A stretch of 64,000 nt of DNA from Mycobacterium sp. JS623 (GTDB taxonomy: Bacteria > Actinomycetota > Actinomycetes > Mycobacteriales > Mycobacteriaceae): positions 1,426,001 through 1,490,000 of the forward strand of contig NC_019966.1 in assembly GCF_000328565.1 (NCBI RefSeq), written 5' to 3'. Shown here in pieces: positions 12,836 to 22,789 of this stretch. Position 1 is the stretch's first letter. Each line of letters opens with the position of its first letter. The notes beneath the pieces were generated by a model. It was not told the DNA's origin, did no database searches, and worked only from the letters and a program-made list of their open reading frames with translations. A program made the translations under genes and the position numbers.

Positions 12836-13132
12836 CTAGAACTGGTGGCGCACTTCCGACAGGTTGATCCGGCCGTCGCTCGCCAACACCCCTTCAGCGC
12901 GCAAAAATTCGAGCTGTCGCGTCGTCAGGTGTGGCGCGGGACGCCCCGACGCCCTGATCACCCGATGCCACGGCAGATCCGACGAATCGGTCCGCATGAT
13001 CCAGCCGACGATGCGCGGGCTGGACAGCCCGGCCGCATCGGCGATATCGCCATAGGTCGACACCCGCCCGGCCGGGATCGACGCGACCAGCGCACGCACG
13101 TTTTCGACCTGTTCGTCGGTGACTGCCGACAT
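12836..13132 (-). CDS. Alkyltransferase-like protein (ATL), Cys-to-Trp
   Basis: A 98-residue protein with the DNA-binding fold of O6-alkylguanine-DNA alkyltransferase. The PCHRV active site reads PWHRVI here, with Trp55 where the methyl-accepting Cys would be. That substitution defines ATL proteins, which bind O6-alkylguanine without repairing it and hand the lesion to nucleotide-excision repair. The helix with SSPRIVGW carries the expected finger arginine. The start of the convergent-orientation pair is ATG 13132. The lipase-like gene lies directly upstream on the same strand, one base away. Confidence 0.88.
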   Translation of the reverse strand: MSAVTDEQVENVRALVASIPAGRVSTYGDIADAAGLSSPRIVGWIMRTDSSDLPWHRVIRASGRPAPHLTTRQLEFLRAEGVLASDGRINLSEVRHQF

Positions 13133-13133
13133 A

Positions 13134-13916
13134 TCAGCCGCGCTCCAGCTGCTTGCGGATCACCGCCGCAGTGTCGGCGGGCCGCGCCTGTGGCACCATG
13201 TGGTCGCAGTCGAACTCCAGCAGTGTGATGTCGGGCCGCTCGCGCAGGCCGGCAAGCAATTCCCCGGTGACGTACGGCGGGTCCGTCTTGGTGGCTAGCA
13301 CCAATGTGATCGGTATGCCGTAGGGCGGCAACCGAACTGGCCGCGCCAGCTCACTCCAGTACGACAACATCGCCGGAATGCTGAGCCGCCATCCTGCGCG
13401 CCCGCCCGGCAGGTCGATCAGGTGCTCGTCGAGCTCGCGGTCCAGCTCGTCGGCGTCGACCTCGCCCCACGAGCCGTTGACCTTCTCGGCTCGCGCCTCT
13501 GCGCGGTCGGTGTAGTCCGGCGAGCCGAACATCTCGTCGGCGATGTCGCGCATCCACCCGCCGTCCAGCCCGACCGCGGGATCGAGCAGCACCAACGACG
13601 ACACCAGATCCGGGCGTACCGCAGCCAGATTCAGCGCAATCGCCCCGCCGAATGAATGCCCGACCACCACCACCGGCCCCTCCGCCTCGGCGTCCAGTAG
13701 CCCGGCCAGCGCGTCGACGTTCGCGTCGATGCTCCACGGCGCCGCCCACGACGACCGCCCGTGTCCGATCAGATCCGGAGCGACGATCGCGAATTCAGGC
13801 AGATGCTTCGTCGCCAGCGTCTGCCAGCGCAGGCCGTGCCCCGTCAGGCCATGCACGGCCAGGATCTGCGGGGGGCGGGTCGGTCCGTAGCGATGCACGT
13901 GCAGCAAGTCGGTCAC
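13134..13916 (-). CDS. lipV: Alpha/beta hydrolase (LipV type)
   Basis: A 260-residue alpha/beta hydrolase. Seen are the oxyanion-hole HGLTGHG block near the N-terminus, the nucleophile elbow GHSFGG, a plausible acid and the C-terminal His in FDCDHMVPQ. The GTG at 13916 gives a normal N-terminal strand. It is the positional match of Rv3203 (LipV, an esterase). It diverges from adnA with only 62 bp between, so the two promoters must overlap. The natural ester substrate is unknown. Confidence 0.82.
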   Translation of the reverse strand: MTDLLHVHRYGPTRPPQILAVHGLTGHGLRWQTLATKHLPEFAIVAPDLIGHGRSSWAAPWSIDANVDALAGLLDAEAEGPVVVVGHSFGGAIALNLAAVRPDLVSSLVLLDPAVGLDGGWMRDIADEMFGSPDYTDRAEARAEKVNGSWGEVDADELDRELDEHLIDLPGGRAGWRLSIPAMLSYWSELARPVRLPPYGIPITLVLATKTDPPYVTGELLAGLRERPDITLLEFDCDHMVPQARPADTAAVIRKQLERG

Positions 13917-13978
13917 AGCGTCGATGCTGCCAGCAGCCCGCGACACTAAATGTCGGACCCCCGTGGTGTCATGCCAAC

Positions 13979-16900
13979 ATGTCCGCACCGCAGACCGAAC
14001 TGACCCGCACCGCCCTCACCGAACCAGGGACGCGCGGTGTGGTGCGCGTGCTGGGCGGAGCCGGTACTGGCAAGAGCACCTTGCTGATTCGGACCGCGAC
14101 CGCCCACATCGCCGCGGGCAGTGATCCCGAATCGGTTCTGCTGCTGACCGGTTCGGCCCGGCTTGGTAGCCACGCGCGGGCGGCAATCACGTCGGCGTTG
14201 TTGTCGGCGGGCAGTCGCGCTGTCGTCCGGGAACCGTTGGTACGCACCCTGCACTCCTACGCGTTCGCGATACTGTGGTTGGCGGCACAGCGCAACGGTG
14301 ACCCGCCGCCGCGACTGATCACCAGCGCCGAACAGGACGGCATCATCCGCGAACTGCTCGCCGGCGACCTCGAAGACGGTGACGCGTCACCGGTCGGATG
14401 GCCCAGACAACTGCGGCCCGCGCTCAGCACCGTCGGATTCGCCAACGAATTGCGCGACCTGTTGTCGCGCTGCACCGAGCGTGGCGTGGATCCCGTTGCG
14501 CTGCAACGCATCGGGCGCACCAGCGGGCGCCTCGAATGGCTGGCTGCGGGTCAGTTCGCGCAGGCCTACGAGCAGATCATGCTGCTGCGATCCGCCGTCG
14601 GCATGGCAGCGCCGCAGGCCACCGTGCCCGCGCTGGGAGCAGCCGAACTCATCGGCGCCGCACTTGAAGCGTTCGCAACCGACGCGGACCTGCTGGCCGC
14701 CGAGCGCGCCAGAATCAAGCTGCTACTCGTCGACGACGCGCAGCACCTCGATCCGCAGGCGGCCCGGCTGGTTCGCGTGCTGTCGGCGGGCGCCGAACTG
14801 ACCGTCATCGCCGGCGACAGCACCCAGTCGGTGTTCGGATACCGCGGCGCCGACCCGTCGCTGCTGCGTGGTGACGAGCCCGCCATCACCCTGACCGAGT
14901 CGTTCCGGTGTGCGCCGCTCATCGCCGACGCCATCACCGCGGTTGCCCGACGGCTGCCGGGTGCCGGTGCGGCGCGGCGGGTGACCAGTGCCGCGGACCT
15001 CCCGGGCGCGCTGAATGTCCGGATCGCCGCGACGCCACATGCGGAGTCGGCGTTGATCGCCGACGCCCTGCGCCGCGCCCACCTGGTCGACGGTGTGCCG
15101 TGGTCGCGGATGGCGGTGATCGTGCGGTCGGTGCCGCGGCTGGGCGCGCCGCTGGCCCGCGCCCTGGTATCGGCCGGCGTGCCGGTGGACGCCCCGCTGC
15201 CCAGCACTCCTCTGGCCGACCAGCCTGCGGTGCGCGCGCTGCTGACCGTGCTTGACGCCACCGAGCGTGGGCTCGACGGCGAGCGGGCGCTGTCGTTGCT
15301 GACAGGGCCCATCGGCCGGGTCGATCCGGTGTCGCTGCGTCAGCTGCGCCGCGCGTTGCGCCGAGCCGACGGCGGCCAGCCGCCGCGGGAGTTCACCGAC
15401 CTGCTTGTCGCGGCGCTCCACAACGACACCGACGGCCTTTCCGCCGACCTCGGCCGCCCCTTGCGGCGCGTGCGCGCCGTGCTCGCCGCAGCCCGCGCCA
15501 GCGCAGCCGAAGGCCAAGATCCCCGCTACACGCTGTGGCAGGCATGGCATCGGTCCGGCCTGCAGCGGCGCTGGCTGACCGCAAGCGAACGCGGCGGCCT
15601 CGCGGGTGCACAGGCCGACCGCGACCTCGACGCGGTGACAGCGCTGTTCGACATCGCCGAGCAATACGTGAGTCGGACGACAGGAGCGTCGCTACGCGGA
15701 CTCATCGACCATGTCGAGGCGATGGGACTGCCCGCGACCCCCCGCGAGCAACTGCCCGAACCCGACGCGGTCGCCGTCCTGTCCGCCCATGCGGCGCTCG
15801 GCAGGGAATGGGATTTCGTCGTCATCGCGGGATTGCAGGAAGGGTTGTGGCCGAACACGACTCCCCGTGGCGGCGTGCTGGGCACCCAGCAGCTGGTCGA
15901 CGTCATGGACGGCGTCGCGACGGAGGTCGACCGCGGATTGTCGAGCAGGGCGCCGTTGCTGGCCGAGGAACGCAGGCTATTGATCGCCGCCATGGGCCGC
16001 GCCCGCAGCCGCCTGCTGGTGACCGCGGTCGACAGCGACTGCGGCGACGAGTCGATGCTGCCGTCGCCGTTCTGCTACGAGCTCGCGGCACTCGCCACCG
16101 ACAGCGAACCCGAACCGCCAGCGCCGATCCATGCCCCGCGGGTGCTGGCCCCGCCCGCACTGGTCGGGCGGCTGCGCTCTGTCGTGTGCGCCGCACCTGA
16201 TGACGTGGATGACGCCGTACGGGCATGTGCGGCAACACAACTGGCGCGGCTCGCGGAGGCCGGTGTCACCGGCGCCGACCCTGCCCAGTGGTACGGCATG
16301 ACGCCGTTGTCCAGCGACGAACCGCTGTGGGACGGTGACGATCACGTCGTCACGCTGTCACCCTCGACGCTGCAGATGCTGACCGACTGCCCATTGCGCT
16401 GGCTCCTCGAGCGCCACGGCGGCTCCGATGGACGCGATGTGCGGTCGGCGATCGGTTCACTGCTGCATGCGCTCGTCGCGGAGCCGGGTAGGACCGAAAC
16501 CCAGATGCTCAACGATCTCGAAAAGCTCTGGAGCAAGCTGCCGTTCGACTCTCAATGGTTTTCGGATAACGAGCTGGCGCGGCATCGCGCGATGCTGTCA
16601 ACCTTCGCGCAATGGCGTGCGCAGACCCGCGGCGAGCTGACCGAGGTGGGCACCGAGATCGACCTCGATGGCACAGTCGGTCCCGGGGTGCGGGTGCGTG
16701 GGCGCCTGGACCGGCTCGAGCGCGACGCGGCAGGCCGGTTGGTGGTGGTTGATATCAAGACCGGCAAGACACCGGTCAGCAAGGACGATGCTCAACGTCA
16801 CGCCCAGCTTGCGATGTACCAGCTCGCCGTCGCGGAAGGGCTACTGCCAGAGGGTGATACGCCGGGCGGCGGTCGGCTGGTCTATCTCGGCAAGGCCGGA

Positions 16901-17092
16901 TCGGGTGGCGCCACCGAGCGCGAGCAGGATCCGCAGTCAGACGACACGCGTGCCGAATGGCTCGAGTTGGTGCAGCAGGCGGCGGCTGCCACGCAGGGGC
17001 CGACCTTCGTCGCGCGGGTCAACGACGGCTGTGCGCACTGCCCGGTGCGAGCCATGTGCCCGGCCCAGGCCATCGCCGGTGGGCGGTCATGA
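13979..17092 (+). CDS. adnA: AdnA, helicase-nuclease subunit of AdnAB
   Basis: A 1037-residue UvrD-like helicase with a C-terminal RecB-like nuclease, one half of the mycobacterial AdnAB end-resection motor. Motifs: Walker A GGAGTGKST near residue 26, a DDAQH Walker B variant, GDSTQSVFGYRGAD, and the nuclease block VVVDIKTGK near residue 925. Two cysteine groups, TDCPLRW before the nuclease and CAHCPVRAMCP at the end, form the 4Fe-4S cluster expected in AdnA. Length and order match the M. smegmatis pair, where the first gene is AdnA. Its stop overlaps the ATG of adnB (ATGA), so the two subunits are translationally coupled. Confidence 0.93.
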   Translation: MSAPQTELTRTALTEPGTRGVVRVLGGAGTGKSTLLIRTATAHIAAGSDPESVLLLTGSARLGSHARAAITSALLSAGSRAVVREPLVRTLHSYAFAILWLAAQRNGDPPPRLITSAEQDGIIRELLAGDLEDGDASPVGWPRQLRPALSTVGFANELRDLLSRCTERGVDPVALQRIGRTSGRLEWLAAGQFAQAYEQIMLLRSAVGMAAPQATVPALGAAELIGAALEAFATDADLLAAERARIKLLLVDDAQHLDPQAARLVRVLSAGAELTVIAGDSTQSVFGYRGADPSLLRGDEPAITLTESFRCAPLIADAITAVARRLPGAGAARRVTSAADLPGALNVRIAATPHAESALIADALRRAHLVDGVPWSRMAVIVRSVPRLGAPLARALVSAGVPVDAPLPSTPLADQPAVRALLTVLDATERGLDGERALSLLTGPIGRVDPVSLRQLRRALRRADGGQPPREFTDLLVAALHNDTDGLSADLGRPLRRVRAVLAAARASAAEGQDPRYTLWQAWHRSGLQRRWLTASERGGLAGAQADRDLDAVTALFDIAEQYVSRTTGASLRGLIDHVEAMGLPATPREQLPEPDAVAVLSAHAALGREWDFVVIAGLQEGLWPNTTPRGGVLGTQQLVDVMDGVATEVDRGLSSRAPLLAEERRLLIAAMGRARSRLLVTAVDSDCGDESMLPSPFCYELAALATDSEPEPPAPIHAPRVLAPPALVGRLRSVVCAAPDDVDDAVRACAATQLARLAEAGVTGADPAQWYGMTPLSSDEPLWDGDDHVVTLSPSTLQMLTDCPLRWLLERHGGSDGRDVRSAIGSLLHALVAEPGRTETQMLNDLEKLWSKLPFDSQWFSDNELARHRAMLSTFAQWRAQTRGELTEVGTEIDLDGTVGPGVRVRGRLDRLERDAAGRLVVVDIKTGKTPVSKDDAQRHAQLAMYQLAVAEGLLPEGDTPGGGRLVYLGKAGSGGATEREQDPQSDDTRAEWLELVQQAAAATQGPTFVARVNDGCAHCPVRAMCPAQAIAGGRS

Positions 17093-20000
17093 CCCCGCGC
17101 TACAGCCCGGCCGAACTGGCCTCTGCGCTCGGCCTTTTCGCGCCTACCGACGAGCAGGCGGCGGTGATCGCCGCTGCGCCGGGCCCGCTCGTGGTTATCG
17201 CAGGCGCCGGTGCGGGCAAGACGGAAACCATGGCGGCCAGGGTGGTGTGGTTGGTGGCGAATGGCTACGCCCGCCCCGGGGAGGTACTTGGCCTGACCTT
17301 CACACGCAAGGCCGCGGGTCAGCTGCTGCGACGTGTCCGTACGCGGCTGGCACGGCTGGCAGGCGCCGGTCTGGTTCCCGGCGGTTGCGACGCAGCCGAC
17401 GACCCCGCGACCGTCAGCACCTATCATGCGTTCGCCGGCAACCTGCTGCGCGAACACGGGCTGCTGTTGCCAGTCGAGCCCGACACCCGGCTGCTCAGCG
17501 AAACAGAGTTGTGGCAATTGGCATTTCGAGTCGTGTGCGAGCACCCCGAGCATCTCGACACCGACAAGACTCCGGCCTCGGTCACGGCGATGGTGCTGCG
17601 GCTCGCGGGCCAGCTGGCCGAACATCTCGTGGACACCGCACAGCTGCGCGACACCCACGTCGAACTCGAACGACTCGTGCATACGTTGCCTGCGGCTCCA
17701 TTTCAACGCGACCGCGGACCCAGCCAGTGGCTGCTGCGCATGTTGGCCACCCAAACCGAACGCACGCAACTGGTCCCGCTGATCGAGGCCCTGCACGCGC
17801 GCATGCGGGCCGAGAAGGTGATGGACTTCGGCATGCAGATGGCCTCGGCCGCCCGGCTGGCTTCGGCGTTCCCTCAAGTCGGCCAGCAGCTGCGCGAAAG
17901 GTATCGGGTGGTCCTGCTCGATGAGTACCAAGACACCGGGCACGCCCAACGCGTCGCGCTGTCGTCACTGTTCGGCCGTGGCGTCGACGACGGCCTCGCG
18001 CTGACCGCGGTCGGTGATCCGATCCAATCGATCTACGGTTGGCGGGGTGCCTCGGCGACCAACCTGCCGCGGTTCACCACCGACTTCCCGCGCGCCGACG
18101 GCACCCCGGCGCCCACCCTGGAACTGCGGACCAGTTGGCGCAATCCGCCGCGGGCGCTCCATCTGGCCAATGCCGTGTCCGCCGAGGCGCGGCGGCGTTC
18201 CGTCGCGGTGCGCGCCTTGAGGCCCAGGCCCGACGCCCAGCCCGGCGTAATCCGATGTGCCTTGCTGAATGACGTTGCCGCCGAACATGATTGGGTCGCA
18301 GATCATGTCGCGGCGCTGTATCACGGTGCTGACGGCCCTACACCAACCGCAGCCGTGCTGGTGCGCCGCAACGCGGACGCCGCGCCGATGGCGGACGCAC
18401 TGACCGCGCGTGGCGTCCCCGTCGAGGTCGTCGGTCTGGCCGGACTTCTTTCGGTGCCCGAGGTCGCCGATCTGGTGGCGATGCTGCGGCTCGTCGCGGA
18501 CCCGACGGCAGGGGCAGCCGCGATGCGGGTGCTCACCGGACCGCGGTGGCGGCTCGGCGGTCGTGACATCGCCGCGCTGTGGCGGCGCGCGGTCGAACTC
18601 GATGACCGGCCGACGCGCGAGGCGACCACCGAGCAGATCGTGGCTCAGGCAGCCGCCGACGCGGACGCCGCCTGCTTGGCCGATGCGATCTGTGACCCCG
18701 GCCCTGCGCACACGTATTCCGTTGCAGGGTATCCGCGTATCGTCGCGCTCGGCCGCGAGCTGACGGCGCTGCGCGCGCACCTGACGCATCCGCTGCCCGA
18801 CCTCATCGCCGAGGTCCGGCGGGTACTCGGGCTCGACGCCGAAGTTCGTGCGGCCAGGCCGGTGGCCGCGGGGTGGTCTGGCACCGAGCATTTGGACGCG
18901 TTCGCCGACGTGGTGGCCGATGTCGCCGGTCGGCCAGGGGCGACGGTGCAGGGGCTGCTGGCATATCTGGACGCTGCCGAACAGGTGGAGAACGGGCTGG
19001 CGCCTGCCGAGGTGTCCGTCGCGACGGACCGTGTGCAGATCCTCACCGTGCACGCCGCGAAAGGGCTGGAGTGGCAGGTCGTGGCGGTGCCGCACTTGTG
19101 TGGCAGGGTGTTCCCGTCGACGGCGTCGACGCGAACCTGGCTCACCGACGCGGGCGATCTGCCGCCGCTGCTGCGCGGTGATCGCGCGACTGTCTCCGAG
19201 CTTGGCGTGCCGGTGCTGGACACGTCGGACGTGAACGATCGAAAGAGGTTGTCCGACAAGATCTCCGATCACAAGCGCAGCCTCGAACAGCGGCGTATCG
19301 ATGAGGAGCGTCGGCTGCTGTATGTGGCGCTGACCCGCGCCGAGGACACCCTGCTGCTGTCGGGGCACCATTGGGGCGCGTCCGAGGCCAAGCCTCGTGG
19401 TCCCTCCGATTTTCTCTGTGAGCTCAAGGACATCATCGAGACGTCGGAGGCAGCGGGCGATCCGTGTGGCGTCATCGACCACTGGGCGCCTGCGCCGCCG
19501 GATGGCACGCCGAACCCGTTGCGCGACAGGGCAATCGAAGCGCTGTGGCCCACCGATCCGGCCGGTACGCAACGAACCCGTGTGGACAGCGGTGCGGCGA
19601 TGGTGATCCACGCAATGTCGGGTGATCTTACCGCAAAGACCGACGACGTCGACGGCTGGGTGGCCGACGTCGACGCCCTGCTGGCCGAACGCGACCGCGT
19701 GGCCGACGCGCCCACCCCGGCTCTGCCGACACAGCTGTCGGTGAGCACACTGGTCGAGCTCGGTCGCGACCCCGACGCCGTCGCGCAACGGCTGCGCCGT
19801 CGGCTGCCGACCCGGCCTGACCCACACGCCTTACTGGGCACCGCTTTTCACGACTGGGTGCAGCGCTTCTTCCACGCCGAGCGACTGTTCGACCTCGACG
19901 ATCTGCCCGGGGCCGTCGACCGCGACGCCGGCGCCGCCGAAGAGCTCGCCGAGTTGCAGGCCGCGTTCGCAGTGTCAACGTGGGCAGCCCGCACGCCCAT

Positions 20001-20313
20001 CGATGTGGAGGTTCCGTTCGACATGGTCATCGGCGGGCGCGTGGTGCGCGGACGCATCGACGCCATCTTCGCCGACGACGACGGCGGCACCACGGTGGTC
20101 GACTGGAAGACCGGCGACCCGCTCGACACGCCAGAAGCCAACCGGCATGCGGCAATTCAGCTGGCCGTATACCGGCTGGCGTGGGCGCAACTACACAAGT
20201 GCCCGATCGAGACGGTGCGCGCGGCATTCCATTACGTACGATCCAGCCGAACGGTCACCCCGGACACGCTGCCCGGCCCCGATGACCTCATCGCTTTGAT
20301 CGAGGCGGCCTAG
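17089..20313 (+). CDS. adnB: AdnB, helicase-nuclease subunit of AdnAB
   Basis: A 1074-residue partner of AdnA starting at ATG 17089. Motifs: Walker [51 protein letters not shown], and the C-terminal nuclease block TVVDWKTGDP followed by HAAIQLAVYRLAW. All canonical motor residues are intact, consistent with AdnB supplying the main ATPase in published work. No iron-sulfur cysteines are seen, as expected. The stop codon interlocks with the stop of the convergent DoxX gene (shared CTAG), so there is no spacer. Confidence 0.93.
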   Translation: MTPRYSPAELASALGLFAPTDEQAAVIAAAPGPLVVIAGAGAGKTETMAARVVWLVANGYARPGEVLGLTFTRKAAGQLLRRVRTRLARLAGAGLVPGGCDAADDPATVSTYHAFAGNLLREHGLLLPVEPDTRLLSETELWQLAFRVVCEHPEHLDTDKTPASVTAMVLRLAGQLAEHLVDTAQLRDTHVELERLVHTLPAAPFQRDRGPSQWLLRMLATQTERTQLVPLIEALHARMRAEKVMDFGMQMASAARLASAFPQVGQQLRERYRVVLLDEYQDTGHAQRVALSSLFGRGVDDGLALTAVGDPIQSIYGWRGASATNLPRFTTDFPRADGTPAPTLELRTSWRNPPRALHLANAVSAEARRRSVAVRALRPRPDAQPGVIRCALLNDVAAEHDWVADHVAALYHGADGPTPTAAVLVRRNADAAPMADALTARGVPVEVVGLAGLLSVPEVADLVAMLRLVADPTAGAAAMRVLTGPRWRLGGRDIAALWRRAVELDDRPTREATTEQIVAQAAADADAACLADAICDPGPAHTYSVAGYPRIVALGRELTALRAHLTHPLPDLIAEVRRVLGLDAEVRAARPVAAGWSGTEHLDAFADVVADVAGRPGATVQGLLAYLDAAEQVENGLAPAEVSVATDRVQILTVHAAKGLEWQVVAVPHLCGRVFPSTASTRTWLTDAGDLPPLLRGDRATVSELGVPVLDTSDVNDRKRLSDKISDHKRSLEQRRIDEERRLLYVALTRAEDTLLLSGHHWGASEAKPRGPSDFLCELKDIIETSEAAGDPCGVIDHWAPAPPDGTPNPLRDRAIEALWPTDPAGTQRTRVDSGAAMVIHAMSGDLTAKTDDVDGWVADVDALLAERDRVADAPTPALPTQLSVSTLVELGRDPDAVAQRLRRRLPTRPDPHALLGTAFHDWVQRFFHAERLFDLDDLPGAVDRDAGAAEELAELQAAFAVSTWAARTPIDVEVPFDMVIGGRVVRGRIDAIFADDDGGTTVVDWKTGDPLDTPEANRHAAIQLAVYRLAWAQLHKCPIETVRAAFHYVRSSRTVTPDTLPGPDDLIALIEAA

Positions 20314-20705
20314 GAGTTCCGATAGATCTTCAGCGCGGAGGTGATCATCGGAATCTGCAGCGGCAGGCGGGCGATCGCGCCGAGACGCATGAAGAGCGGC
20401 TTGTCCTTCCACACCCGAACCAAGTTGACGTTCGCCGGGAACACGGCGACGAACAGCGCGACCGCCGACAGTGCGCCGAATCTGCGGGTGCGTGGCGACA
20501 ACAGCAGCCCACCGACCGCCAGCTCTGCCAGCCCGGAGGCCTGGGTGTACAACCGCTGGCTGCCCGGCAGTTCCACGGGGACGATCGCGTCGTAGGGCTT
20601 GGGCATCACGAAGTGCAGGACACCTGAGCCCAGCAGGAGCGCCGCCAGACGGTAGACAGGCGTCGGGTTGGCAAGCTGCTGCAGTTCAGGCGGGGGTGAG
20701 GTCAT
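20310..20705 (-). CDS. DoxX-family membrane protein
   Basis: A 131-residue integral membrane protein with four predicted helices, including YRLAALLLGSGVLHFV, ASGLAELAVGGLLL and GALSAVALFVAVF. The pattern fits the DoxX/MauE-like family. In M. tuberculosis a DoxX protein works with SodA and SseA in a radical-detoxification complex, but those partners are not adjacent here, so the role is open. ATG 20705 lies 45 bp from the divergent K+ channel gene. Confidence 0.75.
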   Translation of the reverse strand: MTSPPPELQQLANPTPVYRLAALLLGSGVLHFVMPKPYDAIVPVELPGSQRLYTQASGLAELAVGGLLLSPRTRRFGALSAVALFVAVFPANVNLVRVWKDKPLFMRLGAIARLPLQIPMITSALKIYRNS

Positions 20706-20750
20706 GGTTACATTGTGGCGTGCGCCCCCTGGGATCGATGACGGGTTGTC

Positions 20751-21854
20751 GTGGCTAAAGGCGAACTGCGAAGTCGGCTGGCGGCCGTCGAGGAGAACCT
20801 GACCTCTCGACCGGATGCTGCGCTCGTCGATATCCTGCGCATCCCCGAGCCGTTCGTCAGCCCTGGCCAGCGAATTTTCCGCCGAATCGTCTACGCGCTG
20901 CTGGCGCTGTTCGCCGCGGTGTTCATCGTGTATCTGGACCGCCACGGATACCGGGATGTGCGCAACGAAATCGGGCAGTCCGAGGGCAGCGGCGAGCTGT
21001 CGTTCCTCGATTGCTTCTACTACGCGACGGTCTCGTTGTCGACGACGGGGTACGGCGACATCACGCCGATCACGTCGTCCGCGAGGCTGGTCAACGTTCT
21101 GGTGATCACCCCGCTGCGCATCGCATTCCTGATCGTCCTGATCGGTACGACGGTCGAGACGCTGACCACCCAGTCGCGTCAGGCATTGAAGATCCAGCGA
21201 TGGAGGAGCAGAGTGCGCAACCACACCGTCGTCATCGGATACGGCACCAAGGGCAGGACGGCGGTGGCCGCGATGGTCGGCGACGAGGTGGCACCGGCCG
21301 ACATCGTCGTCGTCGACGAGAACGTCACGGCGCTCGAACGCGCGAAGAGCGCGGGTCTGGTCACCGTGCACGGGAATGCGACCAAGTCCGAGGTGTTGCG
21401 GCTCGCCAGCGCCCAGCACGCGAAGTCGATCATCGTCGCGACCGACGACGACGCCAGTGCCGTCTTGGTCACCCTGACCGCCCGGGAGCTCGCGCCCAAG
21501 GCCAAGATCATCGCCGCCGTCCGAGAAGGAGAAAACCAGCATCTGCTGCGCCAGTCGGGTGCCGACTCGACGGTGGTGACGGCCGAGACCGCGGGTCGGC
21601 TGCTGGGAATCGCGATCCAAACGCCCAGTGTTGTCGAGATGATGGAGGACCTACTGACGCCCGCCGCCGGGTTTGCGCTTGCCGAACGTGAGGTCGAAAC
21701 CAAGGAGGTCGGCGGTTCACCACGGCACCTGACCGACATCGTCTTGGGCGTCGTTCGTGACGGTCGGCTGCTGCGGGTCGACGAGCCCGAGGTTGATGCG
21801 CTCGAGTCCACCGACCGGCTGCTGTACATCCGCAGCGCGGAAGCCGAACGATGA
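20751..21854 (+). CDS. TrkA-type potassium channel (two-TM plus RCK)
   Basis: A 367-residue K+ channel subunit. An N-terminal cytoplasmic segment is followed by two transmembrane helices flanking a pore loop with the selectivity filter TTGYGD. Then comes an RCK/TrkA-N domain (VVIGYGTKGR, nucleotide-binding Rossmann motif) and a RCK-C domain. Such proteins assemble as tetramers gated by ligand binding to the RCK ring. Start is GTG 20751. Its stop overlaps the ATG of nudC by four bases, so the two are translationally coupled; this matches Rv3200c-Rv3199c. Confidence 0.9.
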   Translation: MAKGELRSRLAAVEENLTSRPDAALVDILRIPEPFVSPGQRIFRRIVYALLALFAAVFIVYLDRHGYRDVRNEIGQSEGSGELSFLDCFYYATVSLSTTGYGDITPITSSARLVNVLVITPLRIAFLIVLIGTTVETLTTQSRQALKIQRWRSRVRNHTVVIGYGTKGRTAVAAMVGDEVAPADIVVVDENVTALERAKSAGLVTVHGNATKSEVLRLASAQHAKSIIVATDDDASAVLVTLTARELAPKAKIIAAVREGENQHLLRQSGADSTVVTAETAGRLLGIAIQTPSVVEMMEDLLTPAAGFALAEREVETKEVGGSPRHLTDIVLGVVRDGRLLRVDEPEVDALESTDRLLYIRSAEAER

Positions 21855-22789
21855 CCTCAGGCTTTCAGCTTCGCAACGTCCCGCTGCTGTCGCGTGTCGG
21901 CGCCGATCGCGCTGACGCGCTGCGCACCGACGTCGACGCGGCCATCGACGGATGGCCCGACGCTCTACTGCTGCGGGTCGACCGGCGCAATCAAGTGCTG
22001 ATCTCTGCCGGCCAAGTGGTGCTCGGCAAGGCCGCCGCGCTGGGGGACAAACCGCCGGAGAACGCCGTGTTTCTGGGCCGCCTCGCCGACGGCCGGCATG
22101 TATGGGCGATTCGCGCCGCGCTGGAGGGGCCCGAGGACCCGCACGCCGAAACCGAGGTGCTCGACCTGCGGCGCGCGGGGCAGATTTTCGACGACGTCAG
22201 CGCGCAGCTCGTCGCGACCGCCACCGCCCTGCTGAACTGGCACGACAATGCGCGGTTCAGCGCGGTCGACGGCGCGCCGACCAAGTCGATCAAGGGTGGC
22301 TGGTCACGCGTCAACGCCACCAACGGGCACGAGGAGTTTCCCCGCATCGACCCGGCCGTGATCTGTCTGGTGCACGACGGCCATGACCGCGCCGTACTGG
22401 CCCGGCAGACCGTCTGGCCTGAGCGGTTGTTCTCACTGCTGGCCGGTTTTGTGGAGGCCGGCGAATCGTTCGAGGCATGCGTGGCCCGCGAGATCCGCGA
22501 GGAGATCGGGTTGACGGTCACCGACATCCGCTATTTGGGCAGCCAACCGTGGCCCTTTCCACGCTCGCTGATGGTCGGCTTCCACGCGCTGGGCGACCCG
22601 GCCGAGGAGTTCTCCTTCAACGACGGCGAAATCGCCGAGGCGGCGTGGTTCACGCGTGCCGAGGTGCGAGAAGCGCTCGAGCACGGCGATTGGAATAGCG
22701 ACTCACCGTCGCGGCTGCTGCTGCCCGGGTCGATCTCGATCGCCAGGGAGATCATCGAATCCTGGGCAGCGCAAGAACTAACTGGCTAG
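21851..22789 (+). CDS. nudC: NAD+ diphosphatase / deNADding Nudix hydrolase NudC
   Basis: A 312-residue Nudix enzyme that cleaves NADH/NAD+ to NMN and AMP and can remove NAD caps from RNA. The Nudix box is complete (GFVEAGESFEACVAREIR then EEIGL, residues 199-221), and the NudC signature SQPWPFP follows at 231-237. The zinc-ribbon cysteines found in E. coli NudC are absent, which appears normal for mycobacteria. It is coupled to the K+ channel gene, and its last 12 bases overlap the end of the convergent mycoredoxin gene. Confidence 0.92.
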   Translation: MTSGFQLRNVPLLSRVGADRADALRTDVDAAIDGWPDALLLRVDRRNQVLISAGQVVLGKAAALGDKPPENAVFLGRLADGRHVWAIRAALEGPEDPHAETEVLDLRRAGQIFDDVSAQLVATATALLNWHDNARFSAVDGAPTKSIKGGWSRVNATNGHEEFPRIDPAVICLVHDGHDRAVLARQTVWPERLFSLLAGFVEAGESFEACVAREIREEIGLTVTDIRYLGSQPWPFPRSLMVGFHALGDPAEEFSFNDGEIAEAAWFTRAEVREALEHGDWNSDSPSRLLLPGSISIAREIIESWAAQELTG

